DNA of 64,000 bases, taken from Glandiceps talaboti (Eukaryota; Hemichordata; Enteropneusta; Spengelidae). The notes below the pieces were generated by a model. It had not been told where the DNA came from, searched no databases, and saw nothing but the letters and a program-made list of their open reading frames with translations. A program made the position numbers and the translations under genes. The stretch is taken from NCBI RefSeq assembly GCF_964340395.1, contig NC_135570.1:1-64000 (forward strand). The letters are read 5' to 3'. Position 1 is the stretch's first letter. Every line of letters begins with the position of its first letter. This document shows, in pieces, positions 36,635-50,857 of this stretch.

Positions 36635-37669
36635 TTAGAGAAATGTTTCTGTTTCTCCTTCAAGTGCAACTAAACGTAATGAATCTCTTTTACTGTCTTC
36701 TGATCCTGTAACACTTAATGCTTTGATGGTATCCCTAGAACTACTTGATTTTACTTCATCACTAACACCATCAAGGAAAGAGAATTCTCTGGCTCCATAT
36801 CCTTCACTTTCATCTGACACTTCTCCCAGTGAATCTGGAAGTGAATTTTCATCCTCCATAAAGGCATTATTTATGAGTCCTTGTTTAGGCTCTAAGTCTA
36901 AGTCATCACCTCTTGTGATGATGTGAAGGGGCATGTCATCGCTATCAGCTTCATTGTCAATGGGAATATTTAACCCAATTTCTTCAGTAACTGGGTTTAC
37001 ATGATAAATCTGACAGGCTCCATCTGATCCAGATGATGAAGACAGTGAATCTGACAGTGAATCTGAATCATTGTTATTTTCTAATAGTGATATATATCCA
37101 TTGTTGGTCACATGGTTTCCAGGCAGAGAATTTGCAACTGGTTTTGAATCTCCCAAGGTTTCTTTTTCCTCCCTTCCTAGAACAACTGTGAATTGTTGAT
37201 TGCTGTCTCTTGGCAGGCTCCCATACTCTGCCTCATCATCAGCATTTGTTCCAGATGTTCTGGAGCAAACAGTTTTTACAGTATCTGTTTTGGAAACAGA
37301 AGACAATGAGCTGGAATCTTCCTCAAATATTGGTGTCAAAACCCTCCGAGATGAAAACTCTGGTGCGAATTCTCTCATTGGAACAATGTCTCCATTCAGT
37401 TCTGGTTCTGAGAGGCTGGTGCTGCTAGTTCCACTCAGTAAACCTGGTGAATCTATATCTGTGTCCGAGTCACCACTAGGGGGCAGCATTTCTATTTCAA
37501 TATCACTATTTGTTGGTGACCGAGTATTGATAAAAAGTGGTAAAACAGATCGTTTTCCACCTGTACCGTTGGGATGTGAGAACGTCACCAATGATGTTTT
37601 ACCATTTGGTTTAGACATACCTCTATGAGAACGTTCGTCTTCATCATGAAAGAAGTCCATGGTCAACTC
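36635..37669 (-). CDS. CDH23: CDH23 last exon: cytoplasmic tail and stop
   Basis: Acceptor catacag, then ELTMDFFHDEDE and 344 residues in all. The tail is rich in Ser, Asp and Glu, low in hydrophobics, and probably unfolded: SDSLSDSLSSSSGSDG, FEEDSSSLSSVSKTD, SLPDSLGEVSDESEGYG. It ends GETETFL; T-x-L at the C-terminus is a class I PDZ ligand, in line with harmonin binding by vertebrate CDH23. This region shows little resemblance to the vertebrate tail apart from that end. Confidence 0.95.
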   Translation of the reverse strand, partial: ELTMDFFHDEDERSHRGMSKPNGKTSLVTFSHPNGTGGKRSVLPLFINTRSPTNSDIEIEMLPPSGDSDTDIDSPGLLSGTSSTSLSEPELNGDIVPMREFAPEFSSRRVLTPIFEEDSSSLSSVSKTDTVKTVCSRTSGTNADDEAEYGSLPRDSNQQFTVVLGREEKETLGDSKPVANSLPGNHVTNNGYISLLENNNDSDSLSDSLSSSSGSDGACQIYHVNPVTEEIGLNIPIDNEADSDDMPLHIITRGDDLDLEPKQGLINNAFMEDENSLPDSLGEVSDESEGYGAREFSFLDGVSDEVKSSSSRDTIKALSVTGSEDSKRDSLRLVALEGETETFL

Positions 37670-40600
37670 CTGTATGTAGTAAAGTAAATATGAAAAACTT
37701 TTTAGGAATTGTACATATCAGCAAATTTGAAATCATTCTGATTCAGTCTCTAAAAACAGCGCACAATTTTGCAACTATATTTTCTGTGTATGTTCATTTT
37801 TACAACACACTTCACTCTGTTAGGGACGATCAAATAATATCACACAAGCTCAATAAATATAAGTGGTTTATTTACCCAAGCGTATAAAATTGATTACAAA
37901 ATATTGTAATTTTGTTTGTTTAGGGGGCAGCAGGTTTGGTATCAATACAATTGTTGAACACCATTTTCAAACTTCAACCAAATATTGAAAACTTGTCCGC
38001 CTTCAACAATAACATGTTTTGTTATTTACTGCCAAGATGTTGACTAGTTGATTAAAATTCAGTGCTAATTTGACAATACAGAGCTAGGTTTCTGATTAGT
38101 ACTTTAACGTAGGTGTGACTGCTGCAATTTTCACCATGGTTTTACATCATATATAAACATGTCAATGTCAGACCAGTGAATGTTTGTTTATTGTGTGACA
38201 TTTTGCAATCGTCCCTTAGTTTTTCAGTCTGTACTCTACAGTGCCAGTGACAAGGTATAGCGCCCTCAACATAGAAACTGGTAATAACGTTTGTTTTGCT
38301 AAGTGACCAAACAAAGACCTGCAGCAGCTTACCTGAGCTTCATACTCTCTTTCAAAGTGAGACATTCCGTCCGGCCAATCACTGACCCAACTGTAGTTAT
38401 CTATCCACAGAGGATTGGATCTGTAAGGTAAGTTGTACATAAAATTACTTACTATGTCTCACTTCCTGATATAAGGTACAACACTGTAATAGTAACAGTA
38501 TCGATACTCTAGTCAGGACACCAAGGTCCAAAAAGTGGCGTAAAACAAAAGTTACCTTACATGGTTTGAAGTACAATTTTTGACATGACATTTGGCTAGA
38601 GTAATATCTGGGCCTTCAGAAAACACTGATGTTGCCCCTCTGGATTCTCTTGTGCAAACTCACAGGAGGCAGTTTCCATGGTAACAGTGACATTATTTAG
38701 AAGGATGTTAAACATTAAAAAACGTCATATTTCTGGCTCCAGAAGTGCTATAATTATAATCAAAGTCTGTATATATATGTTTGGGGTGATGGGCAACTTA
38801 TTGATCACATGACCTTCCGATCTTACATAGTCAAAATTCAAGGTTATCTTATTTTTTCTATAGTCTTACTAAAACTCTGGTGGAAAGTTGTAACTAACTT
38901 CAGGCATAGTTGTTATGGCTGAAATCAGTCATAAAATAGCAAATGATATATGTAGTCTTTCAGAAAAAATACAGTAAAAAGCCTTTTTGGAGATGCTTTA
39001 TTACAAAATCCTGTTACCAAAACAACTGATATCTAGATCCGCAATTATGAAATATATGGCAATACTTAAGATCTCAAGGTCCCAAGTGCTATAGATATGA
39101 CGGAAGTGTCTGTACATAGGTTTTAGGGGACGGGCAACTCAGTGAATACATGATCATTTTGATCCAAAGTCATCATAATTTTTCAGTTTTTATCAACAAA
39201 TCACCGAAACATTACAATAATTACAATTAAAACATAAACGTTATATGATTCAAAGAGGTCATAATAGAAAGATTATGACAAAAATCTATTGTAAGTTGCT
39301 TTGAAATTACCAGGTCAACAAATTTGATATCTTGAATAATTCTGGAACATTTTAATGCTGTATATCTTGGTGTCTGGAAGAGCCATATGTCAGTATGATA
39401 CAATTGGTTTTGAGGGATGGGCTACACATTGGTTACGTGACATTGTAGGTATGAGGGCAGGCATTTCATGGGGGTGGTTCATACAGTAATATGAAAATGT
39501 TCAGTGCTGGCACATTACCACTGAGGAAGAATCCTATCAGATATCATTGCTTAAATGGCTACAAACTCAACATAGAAGAGGAATCACAACTAAACTTGAA
39601 ATTAATCATCCAGTATGGGTAAATAAAGAGACAAACATATCTCAGAAACGACTTATTACATCAAGGGAAGAAATCTACTAAACACAGCAGACAAAATTAT
39701 CAATATGATTCAAAGAAATATGCTTGAAGTATTGCCAAAAATCCTTTAAAAATGCCATATGATAACCCATTATCTAAAACGTATGTATCACTGAGTAGCC
39801 AGTCCACTAAGACATATGTACAGACACTTGCATCATATCTATAGCACTTTGAGACCTTGAGATATACACCATTCTCGTTTTTTGCATGATTCTGTATCTC
39901 GAATTTAGTCCTGGTTACAAACTTTTGTAAGTACAGGTGTAAGTATTGGGAATGAAATTTACAAAACCAATCAAGTTATGTCAAATTAGTTAATGTCAAA
40001 TTCAAATAATCTCTACTAACCAATCCTTTCTCTTCATATTGACCAATCAAATAAAGGTAAATATCAAATTTGAGCCAATATGTATGGGATGTAGGCACGT
40101 TTTTTTTTGTTAGGTGTCAATAAAGTATGAGTAGCTGTCTCTATAGTACTTAGTTGTACAGGTGTCATTCCTTTCTCGAACCCATTTCTAGACAATTACC
40201 TTATACCATAGTAAACTTACCCTAAACATACCTTGGCTACAAAATTTATGACAGACTATATAATTTGCTATCTGATTTGCAGCCTTACAGGTCATGTCTG
40301 CAGTAGTTTATAGCAAAAAACTACTGTAGGTTTTTCCATAAAAGTGAAAATTGAGGTGACCTTATACTTGGATCAAAAAGATCATGTGATAAGTGAGTTG
40401 CCCATCCTCTAAAAGCAATATATGGACACTTCCATCATATCTATAGCACTTTGGGACCATGAGATATTCAGTATTTTCATATTTTGGTATAATCACTGAT
40501 CTCAATACCAGTTGTCGTGGGAACAGAATTTTGTACCACTATACAGGCTTACACATTATGTCTTGGTGGTAGTTAGGGAAAACACCTGTGAATGTTTTGA

Positions 40601-43600
40601 TTAAAAAGTGAAAATATTGCGGTGTCCTTGTAATTAGACTATGACCCTGACCTTAGATCGAAAAGATCATGTGATAGGTGAGTTGCCCGTCCCCTAAAAC
40701 CTATATATAGACATTTGCATCATATCTTTAGTACTTTCATATTTTGGTGATCTTGATACCAGTTGTCTTGGTAACAGAAGTTTGTAATAAATACAACTCC
40801 GCATATGGCTATCTGCTGTATTTTCCCTGAATGATTTTCATCTGTAAAGATCATGTCTGATGTTAGCTATAGAAAAGATTCTGACAGTGTTTTAATAATA
40901 AAAAAAAAATAAGATGGCTTTGAATTTTGACAATGACCTTGAATCGAAATGATCATGTAATCAGTGAATTGCTTGTCCCCCAAAACCCTATATACAAACA
41001 GTTACATCATATCAATAGCATTTTTAGATTAGTATATTAACACGTTGTATAATTGGGGATACTGATAGCAGTTGTCTTGGTAAGTTTTTTACTACAAAGC
41101 AACTTCATATATACTGTTTTTCAGATTGTATATTTGGCTATTTTCTGACCGACTTACAGCTTCACAAGTCATATCTGATGGTGGAGTATACTGAAAAGTT
41201 CAACAAATTAAGATGACCTTGAATCGAAGAGGTCATGTGATCACTGAGTTCCCTGTCCCCTCAAATATATATACATATACTTTAATTATGATTATACCAT
41301 TTCTGGGGCACGGGATATGTCATTTTTAATATTTTAGCATCATTCAAAATAAGGTCAATGTTACCATGGAAACCGTCTCCTGTGAGTTTGCGCAATAGAA
41401 TCCAGAGGGGCAACATCAGTTTTCTGAAGGCTATAAGATGTTACTCTAACCCAATACACTGCCAAAAATTGTACTTCACAATTTCAGGCTTGGCACCCTG
41501 ACTATCTATGTATGGGCACATGTAAGTCTCCAAATTATCAATTATGTCTAAAAGTACTTGAAGACTTCCTAAACTTTTTTGACATTAACAGAACACATAT
41601 ACACAAATGATTTACTTGTCCTAGATTGCAAATATTCTTTCATGCCAAGAACAATCCTTGAATATCAAGGAAACAGTGCTTACAAACCAGCTACCAGATT
41701 CAGTATGTGATAATCCATTTTTACCTCCTGTAATGGAGTGTATGTGTCTATGGACACGATATCTAAAAAATTGTAATGAAAATCGCTATACATCCAATGA
41801 AACTTAATTAGGCTGTATCTTAAGAATGCAAGTTTCAAATACAATATAATTTGGTATATACATGTAGCCTATAGTTTTAGTTGATCATTTTCGGTAATTA
41901 CTTAGACTATATGTTATGAATGTATATTTCATATTCAATGTAATTGGTACATACATTAAACATAACAAAGCACTTATGTGTTATAATGCTTGTTCGCATA
42001 GCTTATAGTCTTAAATGAGAAATTTGCATAATTAATGATTTTCAGTAATTAAGCTATATCTAAAGAATAAATACTTCAACTTCTACAACATTTGGTACAT
42101 ATATCAATCATAACAAAGCACACATGTCCTAGTTTTTTAAGTGTTAATGAGTAACTAGCATAATTGATAATTATCAGTAATTAAGTCATATCTAAAGAAT
42201 GCAAACATATCTGTTGGCATATTATTTAGTTTAAAAAGAGCGATTTCGGTAATATTAAGAATGTAATCTTCAAATTCAATATAATTTGGCACAGTCATCA
42301 ACTACATGTATAACAAAGCACACATATCCTATATAAAGCCACGTAATAGAATCACGTAATAAATCTAATGTTAACTTACCCCTGATAGCTAGAATCACGT
42401 AATAAATCTGATGTTGAAGCACCATACGAAAATGTAGCTATGGCTTCAAGTTTACTTCTGTGCCTGTAAAAAAAAAAACTAATTTTTTTAGTAAAAGTTG
42501 ATTCACAAGTTCCTTTAAATTGGTGTCTGTAACTCACTTATCAAAAGTTTATGCAATTGATTAATAACAATGATCTGATTTAGGAATCTGTCCCTATAAA
42601 TAAATAAAGTCTAAATTTGATTTATAATATTGGCCACTTACTTTATCTTGAATTATTAAGGACTATTAGTTTATTTGAATTCATTACAAACCCTTGAATA
42701 CACTGATGTGATTTATATGTATGTAACATGCCCATATTTTATACAGACCATTTTTTTTAGAAGTTGTAGCTTTGCATACATTACAGTTTGAAATGGCAGC
42801 CTACATAATGAACTAACATTTTTGACAATGTATTGTTGATTACCAACAATCGTAAAAGATTTTGTGTGAGGGATACATGAAAGTCATTCAGTGTTCTTCA
42901 TGGGTCTGTATGGAATTCACATGCAATAAATTCCATTGATTAATTCATATAAGAGGTCTAGCCACAATAATACCAATTCTCTCTTCTATGTAAAACTTTT
43001 GGAGTTCTTATGTTCAAATGGTTGGAATGCTAGTGACTCAGAATCAGCAGGTTGTTTGTTTGTGAATGGTCACGATTTGAACTATGACTATGCCCCAGTC
43101 AACCCAGCTGTATAATTTGGAACCTGATATCACAGAGGACTTCAGTGTCATGCAAGCCTCAATGGTTGTGGGGATTGCGTATACCCATTAAGAAAGTTAT
43201 GCTGTTATGCTGTAACTTTGTGGTTTCAAACTAACCTGGAACAAAAATGTTTATATACATGTAGATGTTGTTAAATAACATGTATTTGGATTCATAGTTT
43301 GTGTCTCCACATAATACTACAAAAAGTCATAGACGTTGAATTTACAGTGAAAATCAAACTGATGATATCACCTATAAACACTAGGGTGCACAGAACAGGT
43401 ATTTGTTATTGTTTGTATAGCAGTAAAATGTGTTAGCTAGACTGCTACTTTTACCATTTCTTTCACAATTTCTTACATTCATTTATACTGTACCAGGACA
43501 TTGCTACATGTATGATCTCAAAATGATACACTGTACAAGTGTTCAAAAAGTTTTATTTCATTTAATTGTGAGCACCCAAATGTCTATAGTCAACATTTGA

Positions 43601-46600
43601 GTTGTACCATAACTTCAACAATGTGTATTCCTATTGTAGTAAATGTAAAGACAAACTAAACAACAATACATGTAACACCTACATGTATATAAATATTGTT
43701 GGTTTGGGGCTGGGTTGAAATTGTAATGTTCTTCACCCAGGGTAATGTGTTGGAAAGTGCTATTAGGTCTAAAAAAAATTGTGTGGTTCCGATTACGCTC
43801 AATTTTACAATAGGTGGGATAAATAGATTTTTTGTTGTTTTTTCCCATCAGATGTACAGTTTTATACTGTCTTTTTAAGTTGATGTCAGTTTCCACTATT
43901 TCTCGCAAGACTTTACAATTTTTGTGATTTTTTTTTCAAATAGGTATGATGAAAAACTAGATATGATCAGGTAACCGGAACCAAACAAATTTCTTTTAGG
44001 CCTTATAAGAAATCATATTGTAACTTACTTGTATTTAATCCAGCATATACACACAATATAGATGAAGACACCAATGAAGAGTAATATACCAATAGTTACC
44101 AGTGCTGCTTCTAACAATGAGATGTCTTCCTCAACTCTTGGTGGTATAGCAGGCTGTCAATGAATTAACATAAGTCAGTTAATATATACATACTGTGCAA
44201 GCATTTATTTTGATGCACACAATTAAGCTGAACAAAAAGTTTTCACATTTTGTCTCCACTATTCATTTGTTAAATAAACCATTTTTTTTACTACAGTGTA
44301 CTCATAGCTCCATCATATTTGTTAGTAAATATATTGATTTCAAATAAATCTACCTTTGGTTATTCAGAATTTACTGGTGAACAAGATTTTCAATTATCAC
44401 ACTGACTTATTTTTGCACAAACATTGCTAGTGAAAATACGTTTAGAGTCTAAATTAGCAAGTTGACAATGTAATAGATGTGATATTTTATAATAAACACT
44501 ACACCTCAAATGAGTCCCTAGTGTGAGTTTTTCTATATACATTTTCTCTATAGTTTTTCTATACTCATTTTCTCTATTCATGTACATCAAAATTATGTTG
44601 GTCAGACAATCCCTATTTTATGGAATTCATACTTACCACTATTTCTATAACGTTATAAATCTTAAACAAGTTGACTAAACTTGCATAGTTTTCATCTATG
44701 ATTCTGTAAAATAGACAAAGGAATCAAAAATAGTAAGTATAGATCACACAAATCACAAAACTTCACACTGAATTCTTGGTACCTGCAACAGTATTTTACA
44801 TCGTGCTAGAGAGTCAAAATAGTATAAGATGGACACTTTATTCTCACACATGCCTATAATATGTGTAACGTGTGGAGTAGGAGTTGTGGCATCAACCAAG
44901 AAATTGTCAATGAGTGGTCATTATTTTATGACAAACAGTAGGAGGTACCTGATAGAATTCTATTGCAGGTGCCAAAATTAAAGTACTCTCTATGTTCAAC
45001 ACTCTGAATTAAAGCACACTCCTGCTCTCTCTGTCAATATGTGCCACACTCATTTATTGTGTCCATATCAAGTTTAAAAGAATACTCTTCCAATTGCTTT
45101 AATCATAAGCATACTGCTGCATAGTATAGATGTGGCCTTTCTAACAGGGTCAATTTGTAAAGTATGTTTTCTGCTAACAAACAGCAAACTGATTACAGTG
45201 AATGATAGAAGTCTGATTATATTTAGCTCTCAATGACATCTAGACGATGGTTTAGGACATCTACGTTTACACTCACATTATTGACTATCTACTTGCTTTG
45301 AACTGCTAACATTGTTTCCACTCACATTATTGACTATCTTACTTGCTTTGAACTGCTAATATTGTTAACAGATTGATTACAATGAGAGACAACACATACT
45401 GGGATCAATTCAAACAGTATACTTGTACACTTGATATAGATACTATAAATGATGGTAGGAAATCATGCAAATGTTTTACTTGAGTTGTTAATCTATAGAA
45501 CCATCCATACCACTACTAGAATCGTCATCATCACACCAATTCCAACATTGCATGCATTTATTACTATCATCATCAAGACTGTCATCAACACAACCAGTGT
45601 TATCATCATGGTAACGTCCATAAAAAACATCAATACTATCAACATCATCTCCCACCAATAACTACTATCATAATATCATAATTATAACCATATCCCATTC
45701 CTTCTCCAACACAGGCATTTTAATATCAACAAAAAAGTGGGTTTTGTTGACAGAGTGTATAAAAACGTAGACTTACTGAATAACATGAGTGACATCCATT
45801 ATAGCATTGGTATGTGGATCTACAGCATGTATTAACATATCGGTTTTACCAAAATCTACATCACTGCTATCACTTATATGATACTGTATATCATCAACAT
45901 GTATTAGGGCGCCAGTCACGTTAGATATCAAACTACAGTAGACAAACAAACAATCACAAATAATTAGTTATTCACAGAATCAGAAAAAGCTGTCATCAAA
46001 AAATACACTATACACAGAGATTTGACAACAAATCCTGGTACTTCCATCCTCCTTAGTGTACATCCACTGTAATGGCTAATTTAAAATCAACAAATGCTAT
46101 GGGAAAATTAAGTGATGTTGGGTGACAAAACAGTCCTGACAGCAAAGCTGAAATTGGAGAACATTGTGCTTATTTGTATGTAAATTTACACCTGTCCAAC
46201 AACATATTTGATGTCAAACTAACATACATATTGATACAGCTAAAACAGGGAGTGTTTGACAGAAGACTACATAATATATATATATTTAAGCCAATTGTTT
46301 GGCAAGCTGAGGTTTGTATATTGCTCAATAGCAGGACTGAGATTGAAGAGAGTTTTGATTCTCCAGTGTTCAGCAGTAAAAGTGATGTTATTTATCAAGT
46401 GAAACAACCACCTAAACTAACAAAACTATCGACTTTGATCACAAATGTACATGTTACATATAGTCTTTTTGGCAAACACTGCCTGTTTTAGCTGTACATA
46501 CCTTATAAGCTGTTCTTTGAAATCTTTGACAGTATCAGGATCATGGTTAAAGACTATCTTCACTCTTTGATTGTCTTTCAGCATATAAATCTGTGTAAAA

Positions 46601-49600
46601 AAAGTACATTTCTTTGTTTCAAGTATTTATTTTGATTTCAGTCTGATTGTGAAAGAACCATCTCAGTAACAACCTTCAGTTTTTGACTTGGTTAATGGGC
46701 CAACAGAATTACAAATAAAAAATTTGTTGGTAAACTGTTTTGAAAACCATTTAAACTTGCATCCCATTTTTAGGATGTTTTTACATACTAGAGTTAAAAA
46801 AAAACAAGTTATGCAGGGTTAAGAATTGGGAATCATGGCAACAGAGGGGGAAAATCTGTTAAAACCCACATATACCATTTCTTGTAAAATATTTTGTAGA
46901 GAAGAACCCAGTAAATTATGTAGGGGAACTCAGGTAGATTTCACTTATTTATCACCCTCAACAAAAATACAGAATAATTAATATGTATGATCAGTTTTGA
47001 TTAGATCAATATTTAAATTTGAACCCTTCATACAGAGGACTGATAGATAACAAAGGACATACAACATCTTACAATTATTCAAAAATGTCACGCAGAGAAT
47101 CTGAAAAATAACACTTACCTTGATGATGGCAGAGTCATTATGATGGCTGATATCTTCAGCTTGTATTTCAAGCTGAAAATAACCATGGTAGAATGTGACG
47201 AAAAGTTCATTTGTACGCACTGTGCCATCAAGTCGGCCTATCTTAAATGCATCAGGCTCAGGACGTTCTGATCCGTCATTAGTTGTATCAATGTGAATGC
47301 TGTTTAAGATCGTGTAGACCACTATACTGTTGTTACCAGAATCATCATCTCTTGCTACCATGGTGATTAGCTCCGACTCATACTTGGCATCCACTGACAG
47401 ACCTGTACCAGAAAAATTCATTAATTGACTGAAAATAATATTTCCAAAATATAGAAAATAAAGTACATGACATTTTTCTGGCAATGACTTGCCCAGAATA
47501 CAAGGATCAGGATAATGGATAGAATGTGTAACAAACTGATGAATCACACAAGTTACCTCCTATTATTTGACTTACCTGCAGTGTACTCTTTCTTTTTAAA
47601 TCTTGGTCCATTATCATTGATATCAGCCACTTCAATAACAACTTTCTTGATACTGCCATCATTACTTAGATTATCATTAGTTATGTTAACATCTCTTCTG
47701 TGTCTTCCATTCAAGTCTTCCATGAAATGCGACTCGTTTGTAGCTTTGACTGTCAGTACAAACTGCTGAGTTTTCTCTCTATCTAATTCCTTGATTTGTA
47801 TTATGGTTCCATTGTTCTTTAAAATGTAGAAATAACCATCTTGGTTTCCATCTGGCAGGAAAGTATAAAACAAGAATTTTTGTATAAACAATAATATTTG
47901 CTTTATGCCTCATATACACATACTATTGTAGTAAACAAGGTGTGAAGTTGGCCAGATTCAGGAACATTTGTTCACTAGACAGACTACTGGTATTAGCACT
48001 ACCAGTCATGCTACCCAGACCAACTTCCACTGACTTTACCACACTCCCCTCCCTCCTGAACTTTGGGAAACTCACTCAAACCACAAGCTACAACTCTACA
48101 GATGCTGTACACCAATGCATGCCCAGTTTTCCTCATCACCAAATGTGGTAAACAGGGAGAAAAGTTGGGACCTTTCGATCACTATCAGCCACACTACCTA
48201 CACTGATGTGTCATCAAACATAGACAAAGAAGATGGGTCAGTTTGACAATAGCCACTCACAGTCTCAGATTTCAATATGTTGATTATCTATCATATGTAT
48301 GCCCCACATACACTATATGGAATGCAGTATACCAATATAGTGTTTAATATTTATGTTTTTTATTTGTCAACATACAAGCTGACATGATAATAGAATGTAC
48401 AACTACACTATTCAATGAAGCAACTATAATGTAAATTAGTTTGATTCTCAATAAGGGCATTTGATTTTTTTCCAGTGTAACTCATCATATGCAAAAATTC
48501 TGTTTCAGTAAAGTGAACTGCTGATTTACATAATGTACATTGATAAATGTTATCATTTTCTAAAAGCTTAAATAATCACCACTTAGAGGCAACCATGTAT
48601 CAGACTTACCAATGATAAAGTAAAAGATTTTGGCATTGTCTCCCATATCCATGTCAACAGCTGGCATCACATGACCCACTACACTGCCATTGGCTGAATG
48701 TTCTAATATTGACATAGTTTGGGCAATCTATTTCAAGAAATAATATATAAAGCAACAAATTGCCATTATAGGGATGACACAATAGAATTGAAAGTAATGC
48801 TAGGACCTTATAACAAGGGGTGTACAGAAATAGAATTGAAAGTAATGCTAGGACCTTATAACAAGGGGTGTACAGAAATAGAATTGATAGTAATGCTAGG
48901 ACCTTATAACAAGGGGTGTACAGAAATAGAATTGAAAGTAATGCTAGGACCTTATAACAAGGGGTGTACAGAAATAGAATTGAAAGTAATGCTAGGACCT
49001 TATAACAAGGGGTGTACAGAAATAGAATTGATAGTAATACTAGGACCTTATAACAAGGGGTGTACAGAAATAGAATTGATAGTAATACTAGGACCTTATA
49101 ACAAGGGGTGTACAGAAATAGAATTGATAGTAATACTAGGACCTTATAACAAGGGGTGTACAGAAATAGAATTGAAAGTAATGCTAGGACCTTATAACAA
49201 GGGGTGTACAGAAATAGAATTGATAGTAATGCTAGGACCTTATAACAAGGGGTGTACAGAAATAGAATTGAAAGTAATGCTAGGACCTTATAACAAGGGG
49301 TGTACAGAAATAGAATTGATAGTAATACTAGGACCTTATAACAAGGGGTGTACAGAAATAGAATTGATAGTAATACTGGAACCTTATAAAAAGGGGTGTA
49401 CAGAAATAGAATTGAAAGTAATGCTAGGACCTTATAACAAGGGGTGTACAGAAATAGAATTGAAAATAATCAACTTACATTACTGTTTGGAAATAGTGGA
49501 ACATTGTCATCTTCATCCTCTACATGTATAACCACGGTCTGTGTAGTTTCAAACTGTGGTTCACCAAGATCCTTGGCTAACAACACAATCTAAGAGAGAG

Positions 49601-50822
49601 TATATACAAACATGAAATATGTGTGAGGATTATTCATTTGTCATATTTAAAGTGGCACAAGCTGAGTTTATTACTATTTCACACAAGTCAAAACACTTGC
49701 ATAAAACTTTGATAGAACTAGTCTAGTATAATTTTAATGATGGTGAATGCCTTCTATGACATTACAGTTGTCTTCTCACATGATCGATACAGGGCATTGT
49801 GTGTGTAGTGGAGATTACCGTAACAGTTTTATCCATTCCATATCATAAATTTCATCATCAGCTCTTTTATATCCTGATAGGAGGTTGACTAAAGTCCCTA
49901 GCAAGTGATGGTGCAATGTTGTGTTACAGCCTCAAGGTGCAATGTTGTGCTACAGCCTCAAGGTGCAATGTTGTGCTACAGCCTCAAGGTGCAATGTTGT
50001 GCTACAGCCTCAAGATGCAATGTTGTGCTACAGCCTCAAGATGCAATGTTGTGCTACTGCCTCAAGGTGCAATGTTGTGTTATAGCCTCAAGGTGCTATG
50101 TTGTGCTACAGCCTCAAGGTGCTATGTTGTGTTACAGCCTCAAGGTGCTATGTTGTGCTACAGCCTCAAGGTGCTATGTTGTGTTACAACCTCAAGGTGC
50201 AATGTTATGTTACAGCTAAGAACAGTTTGCAAGTAAACCAAAAAAGACAAATGCATTTTTCTTAACCTGTTTTATAATACCCACTAGTAAATATGTTGGA
50301 TCTCATTGTTGGTGGAAATGACAAATCATGATTGCATATCCCAATTTACACACATGAAGTTTAGCAATCAAAACAAAACCCTTAAATGAAAGGATTTTGC
50401 CTTTTGAGCTTATATTATGACATTCTGAGATTATTCCTTACCGTATAGGCTGCTTTTAGTTCTCTATCAGCTTTAAATGTAGTATACAAGTTTCCATTAA
50501 CTTCATCAATATAGAAATATTGCCAATCTTCATTGTTGCCTTCAGTTCTAAAGAAATCATAGCGTACAATACCATTGTCACCAAGATCTCCATCATTAGC
50601 TTGGATCTGTGCAATGTAGAAACCTGGTTCATGGTTCTAAAATGAAAACAAAGTCTTACATTAATATACAACTTGAGAACTTACTCTGTATGGATATTTG
50701 AAAAGGGGCACTATTGACTATACTATACCTAATCAGTTTCACTACTATAGAGTTTCAATCAGGTGATATGATGTTTCCTACATCTCATTCTCACACAAAG
50801 TTTTTTTCTGTTATGAAATACA

Positions 50823-50857
<35 letters not shown>

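Noticed and set aside
37200-37628. 142-codon open frame on the + strand
   Set aside because: Antisense shadow of the CDH23 last exon.
48719-49531. 270-codon open frame with 16-residue repeats
   Set aside because: Translation of the 48-bp minisatellite in a CDH23 intron.
49905-50236. Cysteine-rich repeated open frames resembling a secreted peptide
   Set aside because: They arise from the 26-bp minisatellite in two overlapping frames; there is no signal peptide and no splice context.
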